This document shows positions 7,860-14,770 of a stretch of 22,652 bases of DNA, one piece after another (the stretch's first letter is position 1; each line of letters opens with the position of its first letter). Under the pieces are notes generated by a model. That model was not told the origin of the DNA, made no database searches, and saw only the letters and a list, made by a program, of their open reading frames with translations. The stretch lies in NCBI GenBank assembly GCA_030646565.1, contig JAUSLA010000050.1, positions 1-22,652 of the forward strand, written 5' to 3'. The position numbers were made by a program, and so were the translations under genes. This stretch comes from a bacterium. Lineage in GTDB: Bacteria > Patescibacteriota > Minisyncoccia > Minisyncoccales > RBG-13-42-11.

Positions 7860-8207
7860 TTAGAAATTTTCCCATTCTCCACATTCTCTATCTTCGTCCA
7901 ATTTTCTCTCAATATAATTACGGCAATTTTTATTTAGTAAAAATTGCGCCGCTTTTTTAAAAAATAAATCGCTTTGTTTTCCAGATATAATCCACTGAGA
8001 TTCAGAAACTCTTTTATCATCAACACTAATATTAAATTCAGACAAAATCGTATTAAGATTGTTAATGAACGAAAATCTTAAAGAGGCGAGATGTAGTGCT
8101 TTAATATAAAATTTCTTTCCGTCTGCCACTATGCCAAAATTATAATTTTTCCCCCTGATAACAGTTTTCATATAACGCTTGTATTCGGTGGCATCTTCTT
8201 CTCGCAA
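7860..8207 (-). CDS. Hypothetical protein in the R-M operon, start uncertain
   Basis: A 115-aa reading frame of unknown function, rich in Lys, Phe and Asn, with a central GIVADGKKFYIKALHLASLR segment. The listed start is a TTG at 8207 with no ribosome binding site. The frame stays open for ten further codons upstream without an ATG. A well-placed ATG at 8245-8243 overlaps the stop of the restriction gene (ATGGAAAATAA), but it is in another frame that ends soon. The natural gene may therefore begin at 8245 and carry a frameshift near 8210-8225. As the third gene in the methyltransferase-endonuclease order, it may be an accessory of that system (inference). Confidence 0.6.
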   Translation of the reverse strand: MREEDATEYKRYMKTVIRGKNYNFGIVADGKKFYIKALHLASLRFSFINNLNTILSEFNISVDDKRVSESQWIISGKQSDLFFKKAAQFLLNKNCRNYIERKLDEDRECGEWENF

Positions 8208-8234
8208 TTTGCACGGATAACTAAATGTTTTTGC

Positions 8235-9041
8235 TTATTTTCCATATCTTATTTTTTTATAAAGATTATCAAAGATTACGACGACTTCCTTGTCCTCGCT
8301 GACATTTTTTAAATATTTATCAAGATCGTCATATTTTATTGTCAAAAATTCCTTAAAAAGTTTTTCGCCGCGATAAATATGCGTCTTTTCCGGCACATAA
8401 ATATTGCCTTTCATTATTTTTCGGTTGAGATAGTAAAGAATTGGTTTTAATTGTTTTGTGTCCTTAACGTCAAGGTTTTTGACTAAACCGGCGTAAGTTT
8501 TTATAAATTTTCTGTTTATATCAACAAATTTCCCTGTGTCGTGGTCGTCATTATATTTCAGCTCAACATAGTAATAAATGCCGTTTCTTTTGTCCTTAAA
8601 TAAAACATCTACATCGTGCTTGGTGGTGATTAAATTTTCGGCGGATTGCTGGTTTGTGACAATATTTTTCAATAACTGTTCAAATTTTTCAGAAAGTTTA
8701 TTATCGTTATTATTTTGTCTATCGGAAATAAAGCGGTCAATCAACGAATCGGTTTCCTTTGCTAAAGGAAGCAAAACATTTTTCTTGCCGGAAATTTCAT
8801 TAACAATCTCAAGCTGTTTCTCTTCCTCAATTATTCTCCGCATTAAAACTTCTATAAAGTTTCCAAATTGAATGTTTAGAGATTGAAGCAATCCGCCAAA
8901 AATTCTGTATCTAATCGGGACAAAATGCGTTTTGACTTCGTGTTTGCCGATTATTTTTTCAATTTTAGTATCAGCTGTCGTGTTATTTATCAGCTTCAAT
9001 ACAGATTCTTTAATAAGTTTTTTGATTTTATTGTTTTCCAT
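8235..9041 (-). CDS. Type II restriction endonuclease, HinfI/TdeIII-like
   Basis: Predicted site-specific DNA endonuclease partnered with the methyltransferase just upstream. At 268 aa it has the size of a stand-alone type II enzyme. A PD-(D/E)XK-type core is visible: HDVDVLF at 142-148 (candidate acids D143 and D145) and a strand ending VELKYNDDHDTGK, with E160 and K162 as the E-x-K pair. The ATG has an AGGA at good spacing that lies inside the 3' end of the methyltransferase gene, and the two genes are 4 bp apart, so they are co-transcribed. The family label rests on the ELK-N-x-x-x-D-T-x-K pattern and the partner enzyme. A GANTC-type target is inferred from the methyltransferase only. Confidence 0.75.
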   Translation of the reverse strand: MENNKIKKLIKESVLKLINNTTADTKIEKIIGKHEVKTHFVPIRYRIFGGLLQSLNIQFGNFIEVLMRRIIEEEKQLEIVNEISGKKNVLLPLAKETDSLIDRFISDRQNNNDNKLSEKFEQLLKNIVTNQQSAENLITTKHDVDVLFKDKRNGIYYYVELKYNDDHDTGKFVDINRKFIKTYAGLVKNLDVKDTKQLKPILYYLNRKIMKGNIYVPEKTHIYRGEKLFKEFLTIKYDDLDKYLKNVSEDKEVVVIFDNLYKKIRYGK

Positions 9042-9045
9042 ATTA

Positions 9046-9867
9046 TTAAATTCCTGTTAATTGATTTTGAAAATTCTTAAATCTTTTTAACGCCCAATCA
9101 ACATAATTTTCATCTTTTTCAACCATTGTAAAATTTCGTCCGTGCTTATAAGCCGCAACGCCGGTTGTGCAAGTTCCGCCAAACGGATCAAAAACTAAAT
9201 CGCCCTTTTTTGTGGAAGCAAGCACTATTCTTTCAAGTAAAGGAAGCGGTTTTTGAGTAGAATGAACCTTAACGCCTTTTTCGTCTTTTAATCTTTCCGC
9301 GCCGTTGCAAATAGCGAAATACCAATCATTTCTCATCTGTTTGCCATAATTATGTTTTTTCATTTCCTCATAATTGAAAGTGTAGTTTTTTACTTTTTTG
9401 TCTTTTACTGCCCAAACCAAAGTTTCGCTTGCGTTAGTCAGTCTTACGCCTTTAAAATTTGGCATTGGATTTGATTTTATCCAGTGGACATCATTCAAAA
9501 TCCAGTAGCCCATATCTTGCATAATATTTCCTACGCGAAAAATATTATGATAAGAACCAATAACCCAAATTGTCCCATTTTTTTTCAAAACTCTTTTAGC
9601 TTCTCTTAACCACGCTTTTGAAAATTCGTCATAATGTTCGAAGCCATTAAATTTATCCCATTCATCATCAACACCATCAACTTTCGTGTTGTTTGGTCGG
9701 TATAACTCATTTTGTAATTGCATGTTGTAGGGTGGGTCGGCAAAAATAATATCAAAGGTATTGTCTTTGATTTTTTTCATTACTTCTAAACAATCACCAA
9801 CAATAATTTTGTTGATTATTTCCGATTCGTCATTAAAACTCTTTATCTTTTTAATATCAATATTCAT
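9046..9867 (-). CDS. Adenine-N6 DNA methyltransferase, M.HinfI-like
   Basis: A beta-class SAM-dependent adenine methyltransferase. The catalytic DPPY is at residues 44-47, before the SAM-binding motif at 227-236, which is the beta-class order. Between them GVDDEWDKF, WLREAKR, GTIWVIGS and WILNDVHWIKSNPMPNF closely track M.HinfI (GANTC), and HSTQKP is present. It ends soon after the catalytic domain at 273 aa, so it lacks the C-terminal extension of M.HinfI and CcrM. In the SAM loop DPFGGTCTTG, the last Gly of the F-x-G-x-G signature is Cys (C233, TGC codon), which could weaken cofactor binding. It forms a tight pair with the endonuclease. Its promoter probably lies in the 124-bp AT-rich gap at 9868-9991. 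Confidence 0.93.
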   Translation of the reverse strand: MNIDIKKIKSFNDESEIINKIIVGDCLEVMKKIKDNTFDIIFADPPYNMQLQNELYRPNNTKVDGVDDEWDKFNGFEHYDEFSKAWLREAKRVLKKNGTIWVIGSYHNIFRVGNIMQDMGYWILNDVHWIKSNPMPNFKGVRLTNASETLVWAVKDKKVKNYTFNYEEMKKHNYGKQMRNDWYFAICNGAERLKDEKGVKVHSTQKPLPLLERIVLASTKKGDLVFDPFGGTCTTGVAAYKHGRNFTMVEKDENYVDWALKRFKNFQNQLTGI

Positions 9868-9991
9868 AATTCATATTGCTTATTTTATTTTACTTGATTT
9901 TACCATATATTCAATTCATAAAAAATGTGAAGTTCGTAATAAGGCGGAATAAAATCGTGTTATAGCAGAGATTGGATTTCGGAGACGGGTT

Positions 9992-11530
9992 CTATTTTTT
10001 CGGTGGGCAGAAAATAATTATTTCGTGAGATTCTTTTATATGATTACCGTTACCATTTTTCCTATTTAACCCTATTCTCGTTTCTCCTTGGCCCATAGTA
10101 TATTGCCAGGTGGGGAAGAGTTGTTTAAATTCTTTATAGTATTCTTTTATTGTTGGGCAGTTATTATACGAAAGTATAAAACCTCCTTTGTGATTTTTTA
10201 ATAAATCTCTCAAGGCCTCATGGTGAAATCCGTTGTGGTGAACGGGGATATTTCTCATTGGATAAATTCCTCTAAACATTTTTGAATCTTTACCAATATA
10301 ATAAGGTGGGTCGCAATAAAGAAAGTCGTTGGGGTGATTTTTAATTACCTCTTGGAAATCCGCACATTCTACTTTTAGATTTTTCGGGTCAAAATCTCGT
10401 ATGTTTTCTATTATTCTTTTGTATTTTTTGTCGTTCAAGTAAATATCCGACGACCAGCCCATAAACCCCGGCCCATAGGATAAGTTAAAGTTATAAACAT
10501 AATAAACCGCCAAAGCCAGTGGATCTAGTTTTATTTTCTTCTTCCAAACATCATTTAAAATCAATCTTATTTTTTCAAATGTTTTTTTATTGGGTTTTAA
10601 CTCTTTCAATTTTTTATAAAGAAGTTTCGGTTTTTCTATTTGAAATTTCCAATAATTGCAAAGAATGTCAAAAATATCATAGCCAATGACCTCCAAACCC
10701 AACTCTTTACTCATGGCTATTTCAATTGAACCGCCGCCAAAGAATGGCGAAACGACCCTTTTTGTATTTTCCGGTAATAGCTCAATAACATGTCCAACCG
10801 CCAAACTTTTTCCTCCAGCATATCTAATCGGGGAAAGAACAACTCTTTTGTATTTATTTTGACTATTTGGGTTAGAGCTTTTTATACGATCTAAAAAGAT
10901 TTTTTTCTTATAGGTAAGTGTACTGTCTCGAGTGCCATTTTCTAAATTTCTAACGATTTTGACTACAACACCTCGCACTTCTACTTCTTTACGGTAAATC
11001 GGCAACATCTCTTGATTCGCCGGCTGTAATTTAATACGAGACTTTTCTCTATAAATTTTCTTAAGGGTAGCTTCATTATCATCAATAATTGCTACTACGG
11101 TTTGGCCATTGTCGGCAGTTTCTTGTTTGCGAATTACAACGATATCGCCGTCGAAAATCCCATCGTCAATCATGCTGTTACCTTGAACGCGTAAAGCATA
11201 ATGATTGCCGAACTTGCCGATTTCGTTTTTAGTTACCGTAATCGTCTCACTTGGAACCTCTATTGCTTCTATGGGTCGGCCGGCGGCGATAGTACCCATG
11301 ATAGGAATTTTTATTATTTCTTCCCGCTTCATAACATCAATGGCGCGAGGTTTATTTTTTTCTTTAGATAGATACCCTGCATCGCGGAGTTTGGAAACAT
11401 GAAAATGCGCCGTAGAAACGGAAGCAAGTTTAAATTTTTTGCATATATCCTCAAGCGAGGGAGCGTACTCCTTGCTTTTTTGGTACTTAGTGATGAAATC
11501 AAGAACTTGTTTTTGGCGTTTTGTGAGCAT
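9992..11530 (-). CDS. LexA repressor fused to a Dam-like adenine methyltransferase
   Basis: One uninterrupted 512-codon frame with two complete modules. Residues 1-66 are a LexA winged-helix DNA-binding domain (APSLEDICKKF, STAHFHVSKLRDAGYL, KPRAIDV). Residues 73-195 are the LexA/S24 autoprotease: cleavage site A83-G84 in GTIAAGRP, nucleophile S119 in QGNSM, general base K157 in EATLKK. A 30-residue basic linker follows. From about 229 comes an alpha-class adenine methyltransferase with PIRYAGGK (234-241), the SAM motif SPFFGGGS (261-268) and catalytic DPPY (407-410), as in Dam/DpnM. All key residues are intact, so it could both repress and methylate, with RecA-stimulated cleavage separating the halves (inference). 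It diverges from the HEPN-like gene across overlapping promoters. Confidence 0.93.
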   Translation of the reverse strand: MLTKRQKQVLDFITKYQKSKEYAPSLEDICKKFKLASVSTAHFHVSKLRDAGYLSKEKNKPRAIDVMKREEIIKIPIMGTIAAGRPIEAIEVPSETITVTKNEIGKFGNHYALRVQGNSMIDDGIFDGDIVVIRKQETADNGQTVVAIIDDNEATLKKIYREKSRIKLQPANQEMLPIYRKEVEVRGVVVKIVRNLENGTRDSTLTYKKKIFLDRIKSSNPNSQNKYKRVVLSPIRYAGGKSLAVGHVIELLPENTKRVVSPFFGGGSIEIAMSKELGLEVIGYDIFDILCNYWKFQIEKPKLLYKKLKELKPNKKTFEKIRLILNDVWKKKIKLDPLALAVYYVYNFNLSYGPGFMGWSSDIYLNDKKYKRIIENIRDFDPKNLKVECADFQEVIKNHPNDFLYCDPPYYIGKDSKMFRGIYPMRNIPVHHNGFHHEALRDLLKNHKGGFILSYNNCPTIKEYYKEFKQLFPTWQYTMGQGETRIGLNRKNGNGNHIKESHEIIIFCPPKK

Positions 11531-11536
11531 AGATAA

Positions 11537-11566
11537 TTGACTTTATGTTTCTAACTATAGTATAAT
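11537..11566 (+). promoter_or_regulatory. Sigma70-type promoter for the HEPN-like gene
   Basis: TTGACT at 11537-11542 and a consensus TATAAT at 11561-11566 are separated by 18 bp. Transcription would start near 11573 and give a leader of about 50 nt before the ATG at 11623. Its -10 box overlaps that of the divergent lexA-dam promoter. Confidence 0.75.
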
Positions 11567-11571
11567 AGAAA
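11548..11571. promoter_or_regulatory. Candidate operator over the divergent -10 boxes
   Basis: TTTCTA at 11548-11553 and TAGAAA at 11566-11571 form a 6-bp inverted repeat with a 12-bp centre. Inside lies a second imperfect dyad, CTATAGTATAATAG (11555-11568, 10 of 14 symmetric). Both cover the overlapping -10 boxes of the two divergent promoters, the expected position for an autorepressing LexA site. Which dyad, if either, is bound cannot be told from the sequence. Confidence 0.45.
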
Positions 11572-11588
11572 ATGAATAGAAAGTCCAA
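11559..11588 (-). promoter_or_regulatory. Sigma70-type promoter for lexA-dam
   Basis: On the minus strand TTGGAC (complement of 11583-11588) and TATACT (complement of 11559-11564) are separated by 18 bp. The start would be near 11552, leaving a leader of about 20 nt before the ATG at 11530. It is positioned face to face with the plus-strand promoter, so occupancy of one should interfere with the other. Confidence 0.6.
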
Positions 11589-11593
11589 ATAAG

Positions 11594-11602
11594 TTATCCA
11601 CA
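11594..11602 (+). promoter_or_regulatory. Single consensus DnaA-box-like 9-mer
   Basis: TTATCCACA matches the classical DnaA box. It lies in the predicted leader of the HEPN-like gene. I noticed no companion boxes nearby, so an origin is not supported. It could be a regulatory DnaA site or chance. Confidence 0.3.
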
Positions 11603-11622
11603 GTTAGATTTCGATTTTATGT

Positions 11623-12312
11623 ATGATTCAAGAACAACAGAAACAATTTAATAAATTCAAAGAATTTGCAGGATGGATGTACGGCGATTCCGAATTAGCC
11701 TTATATCTTGCCCAGGCACAATTCTTAGTTGCTTTAGGGTTGTTTAATTATATCGAGACATTAGGTGCATTTTATATTGGATATTTTCAGAAAGATTCTA
11801 GTGGTAATATTAAGCCACATATAAGAAAAGGCGTTACGTGCACGGGATGCTCTCAGTGTATAAATGGTCAGCTTAAAACAGCTTCAGTAGAGAGATTTAA
11901 AAAATTCTTTTCCTATATGGGAAATGAGTATAAGAACCTATCAAATGCACACCCAGAAATGTATAAAGAGTTGAGGTGTGGTTTGTCTCATGAATTTTTG
12001 CCATCAGAAAGACCTTTCAAAATTTATCATGCGGGGAGTAATACATTTAGTAAGGAACAAATAAATAATGAGAGTCATTTTATAGATTCTTGCGTTGATA
12101 ATTTAACAAATGACCTTGATAATTCTATAGTAAATTGTGGCGTAGTGTTGTTAAAGTATAATGGACAAGAAATATGGCAAGTGTTTGTTCCAAAACTCGC
12201 CGCTGATTTTAGAAGGAGTGTACAAAGATTTATAAGCGAAATTATAAGTAATTTAGCGTTGCATAAGAATTTTTTTGAAACAGCCAGTCAAATAAACTTG
12301 GAGCATTTTTGA
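11623..12312 (+). CDS. HEPN-like hypothetical protein, possible RNase effector
   Basis: A 229-aa cytoplasmic protein of no named family that I can assign. The helical N-terminal half includes the hydrophobic LVALGLFNYIETLGAFYIGY. A C-x2-C-x2-C cluster sits at C73, C76 and C79. ELRCGLSHEF follows, with R118-x4-H123 matching the R-x4-6-H signature of HEPN ribonucleases. HEPN folds are frequent in toxin-antitoxin, abortive-infection and other defence proteins, so an RNA-cleaving effector is plausible but not proven. The C-terminal part has KYNGQEIWQVFVPKLAADF. The start is the ATG at 11623; no Shine-Dalgarno is visible. It is transcribed divergently from lexA-dam out of a shared control region, so it is probably repressed by that protein. 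Confidence 0.7.
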   Translation: MIQEQQKQFNKFKEFAGWMYGDSELALYLAQAQFLVALGLFNYIETLGAFYIGYFQKDSSGNIKPHIRKGVTCTGCSQCINGQLKTASVERFKKFFSYMGNEYKNLSNAHPEMYKELRCGLSHEFLPSERPFKIYHAGSNTFSKEQINNESHFIDSCVDNLTNDLDNSIVNCGVVLLKYNGQEIWQVFVPKLAADFRRSVQRFISEIISNLALHKNFFETASQINLEHF

Positions 12313-12507
12313 ATAGAATCGTCGCCAAAAAATTCGCTGGCCTCCTCCTTCACTAAAGCTACGGACGGGCAAGCCCGCCTGCGCTAAAGCTTCGGTGGAC
12401 AAGTCGGATTTCGTTCAGGGTATGGCTCGGGTGACACGCAATCGGCTCAAGTGGCGTCAGGATTGTTTTTCTTTTAGCTTTATTTATTTTGTGTTAAAAT
12501 AAAAGCA
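12313..12507. repeat. Intergenic region with composite GCTTCGGT repeat
   Basis: There is no gene here. Positions 12345-12403 carry a two-part repeat: a CTCCTTCACTAAAGCTACGG unit and a GCTAAAGCTTCGGTGGACAAG-like unit flanking GGGCAAGCCCGCC. Fragments of it recur inside rpoC at 4182-4231 and 5546-5562. The remainder (12404-12480) is unassigned. It forms the right edge of the accessory island before ftsK. A TAAAAT at 12495-12500 is a possible -10 box for ftsK, with no good -35. Confidence 0.6.
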
Positions 12508-12557
12508 GTCGAAGAGAGCTTTGCTCTCTTCTTCACCTTCGCTTTCGCTACGCGAAA
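12508..12557. repeat. Two-hairpin palindrome module forming the ftsK leader
   Basis: Positions 12508-12534 hold a hairpin with perfect 9-bp arms GAAGAGAGC and GCTCTCTTC around TTT. It is followed by TTCACCTTCG and a second hairpin at 12543-12557 with arms TTTCGC and GCGAAA. The same two-hairpin order is found at 21736-21787 and, inverted, at 16888-16939. It ends 7 bp before the ftsK ATG, so it probably makes up almost the whole 5' untranslated region. Confidence 0.85.
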
Positions 12558-12564
12558 ACTCGGT

Positions 12565-14724
12565 ATGAAAAGGAAAAAGGCGAATAACTTTACTAAAAAA
12601 TCAAGATGGCTGCCGTCTTTTGCCCTGCCCCAGGAAACCAAAAAATGGATTTGGGGGGTCGTTGCTTTTATTCTGGCGATTATTTTCGGGTTAAGTTTTT
12701 TTGGCAGAGCCGGAGTGGCGGGGAATACGATATTTTCGGCCCTTACTTTTTTGCTTGGGAGAACGGTTTTTATCATTCCCTTAGTTTTCGTTTTAGCCGG
12801 TTTTGTGTTTTTTAAAACTCAATATGAAAAATGCACGGGCCCCATAATCTTGGGCGCTTTATTTTTACTTTTGGGTTTTACGGGACTTTGGGGGAGTTTT
12901 ACCCCGGGAGAAAAATACGGCGGTTTTTTAGGATTTATTTTCAGCAAGCCCTTTCTGAATTTTTTTGGAGATATCGCCGCCAAGGTTATTTTTTTAGGAA
13001 TAAGTTTAATCGGCGGTTTGATTTTCTGGCATATAGCAAGGCCTCTGGAGCCAAAAACAAAAGAAGAGAAAAAGCTGGCCGGAGACGCGGAAGAAACAAG
13101 TTTAATTAAAAAAATCTTTGCGCCCAGATTTAATGTGAAAGAAATAGAGCCCAGGATAAAAGAAGAGCAGGTCAAGGAAAAAGAATCAGCCCAGGATTTA
13201 AAAATAAAGTCCCAGCGCGCTCTTCTTTTGGGCAGTCAGTATAAAATTCCGCCCTTGGAGTTATTAGAGGTAGATAAAGGAAAACCTCTGGCTGGCGACA
13301 CAATAACTAATTCAGCCATCATTAAAAAGACGTTGGAAAACTTTGACCTGAAAGTGGAGATGTCCGAAATAAATATAGGTCCTACTGTTACCCAATACGC
13401 TTTCAAGCCGGCCGAGGGCATAAAGCTTTCGAAAATTACCGGCCTCAACAATAATCTTTCTTTAGCTTTAGCCAGCCATCCCATCAGAATCGAGGCCCCT
13501 ATTCCCGGAAAATCTTTGGTCGGGATTGAGGTGCCAAACAAAGAAAGATGCAAAGTTCGGCTGCGGGATTTAATGGCTGACCCGGGACTTCAGAGAACCG
13601 GCTCCAGTTTAACCGTTGTCTTGGGAAGAGATGTTTCCGGCAATCCGTGTTATGCGGATTTAACAAGAATGCCGCATCTTTTAGTGGCGGGTTCTACCGG
13701 GACAGGAAAAACAATTTTTTTGAATAATTTAATTTTAAGCCTGCTTTATCAAAATTCTCCGGAGATTCTGCGGCTTATTCTTGTTGACCCAAAAAGGGTT
13801 GAATTTTCCGCTTTTCACGATATCCCTCATCTTTTGGCTCCGGTTATTTTTGACGCCCAAAAAACTATTAACGCTTTACGCTGGCTTGTTTTGGAAATGG
13901 AGAGAAGGTTTGGCGTCTTGTCCAGCAACGGTTCGCGGGACATAACAAGCTACAACAGCAAAATGAGCAGAGATGGCGGACAGATATTGCCCTGCATTGT
14001 TTTGATTATTGATGAATTAGCGGATTTAATGGCGGCAAAAGGAAGAGAAATGGAAGCAGGAATTGTGCGGCTTTCCCAAATGGCAAGAGCGGTCGGAATT
14101 CATTTAGTGGTAGCCACCCAAAGGCCTTCGGTGGAAGTAATCACAGGATTAATTAAAGCCAATATCACCTCAAGGATAACTTTTCAGGTGGCCTCCCAGG
14201 TTGACAGCCGCACGGTCTTGGACGCGGCCGGAGCAGAGAAGCTTTTGGGTTTGGGGGACCTTCTTTTTATTTCGGCTGAAGTTGTAAAACCCAAAAGAAT
14301 TCAGGGGCCTTTTGTTTCGGAAAAAGAAGTAAAAAGAGTGGTTGATTTTATAAAAGCCCAAAAAGTCAAAATACCCGAAACGGAGGCGAAAAATTCGGTC
14401 CAGCGGCTGGAAGAGGCAATTTCAGGAAATCACTTATCTCTGGACCTCGAAAAAAGTTTAGAAGCTGGCGAGGCGGCATTTGCCGATTCCCCGGAAGAAG
14501 ATCCTTTATATTTAGAGGCAAAAAAAATAGTTATTGAGGCGAAAAAAGCATCCGCGTCTTTATTGCAGAGAAGATTGCGAATCGGTTACGCCCGGGCGGC
14601 AAGATTATTGGACACGCTTGAAGAGCAAGGTGTCGTGGGGCCGGGAGAAGGGGCCAGGCCGAGGGAGATACTTGTTACGACAGATGGCGGGGACGGTGAG
14701 GAAGCGGAGTGGCAGAAAGTGTAA
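12565..14724 (+). CDS. ftsK: DNA translocase FtsK
   Basis: A septum-anchored, ATP-driven DNA pump that clears chromosome ends during division. Four hydrophobic segments in the first 160 residues (about 28-46, 66-84, 92-110, 137-156) form the membrane anchor. A charged linker leads to the motor: Walker A AGSTGTGKT at 375-383 and Walker B LIIDELAD with D483 and E484. The C-terminal winged-helix gamma domain (from about 650, including LLQRRLRIGYARAARLLD) normally reads polarity sequences on DNA. At 719 aa it is SpoIIIE-sized. The start is the ATG before MKRKK, although no Shine-Dalgarno is present, because the upstream sequence is a hairpin repeat. recA follows after 46 bp on the same strand, so co-transcription is likely. 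Confidence 0.96.
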   Translation: MKRKKANNFTKKSRWLPSFALPQETKKWIWGVVAFILAIIFGLSFFGRAGVAGNTIFSALTFLLGRTVFIIPLVFVLAGFVFFKTQYEKCTGPIILGALFLLLGFTGLWGSFTPGEKYGGFLGFIFSKPFLNFFGDIAAKVIFLGISLIGGLIFWHIARPLEPKTKEEKKLAGDAEETSLIKKIFAPRFNVKEIEPRIKEEQVKEKESAQDLKIKSQRALLLGSQYKIPPLELLEVDKGKPLAGDTITNSAIIKKTLENFDLKVEMSEINIGPTVTQYAFKPAEGIKLSKITGLNNNLSLALASHPIRIEAPIPGKSLVGIEVPNKERCKVRLRDLMADPGLQRTGSSLTVVLGRDVSGNPCYADLTRMPHLLVAGSTGTGKTIFLNNLILSLLYQNSPEILRLILVDPKRVEFSAFHDIPHLLAPVIFDAQKTINALRWLVLEMERRFGVLSSNGSRDITSYNSKMSRDGGQILPCIVLIIDELADLMAAKGREMEAGIVRLSQMARAVGIHLVVATQRPSVEVITGLIKANITSRITFQVASQVDSRTVLDAAGAEKLLGLGDLLFISAEVVKPKRIQGPFVSEKEVKRVVDFIKAQKVKIPETEAKNSVQRLEEAISGNHLSLDLEKSLEAGEAAFADSPEEDPLYLEAKKIVIEAKKASASLLQRRLRIGYARAARLLDTLEEQGVVGPGEGARPREILVTTDGGDGEEAEWQKV

Positions 14725-14730
14725 AAAATT

Positions 14731-14760
14731 TCTAATTTCTAATATCTAATTTCTAATTTT
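14731..14760. repeat. Short CTAATTT tandem repeat between ftsK and recA
   Basis: Four imperfect TCTAATTT/TCTAATA words in tandem fill most of the 46-bp spacer. A related AATTAGAAATTT word follows rpoB at about 3530. No function is evident. Confidence 0.6.
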
Positions 14761-14770
14761 CAATAAATTT

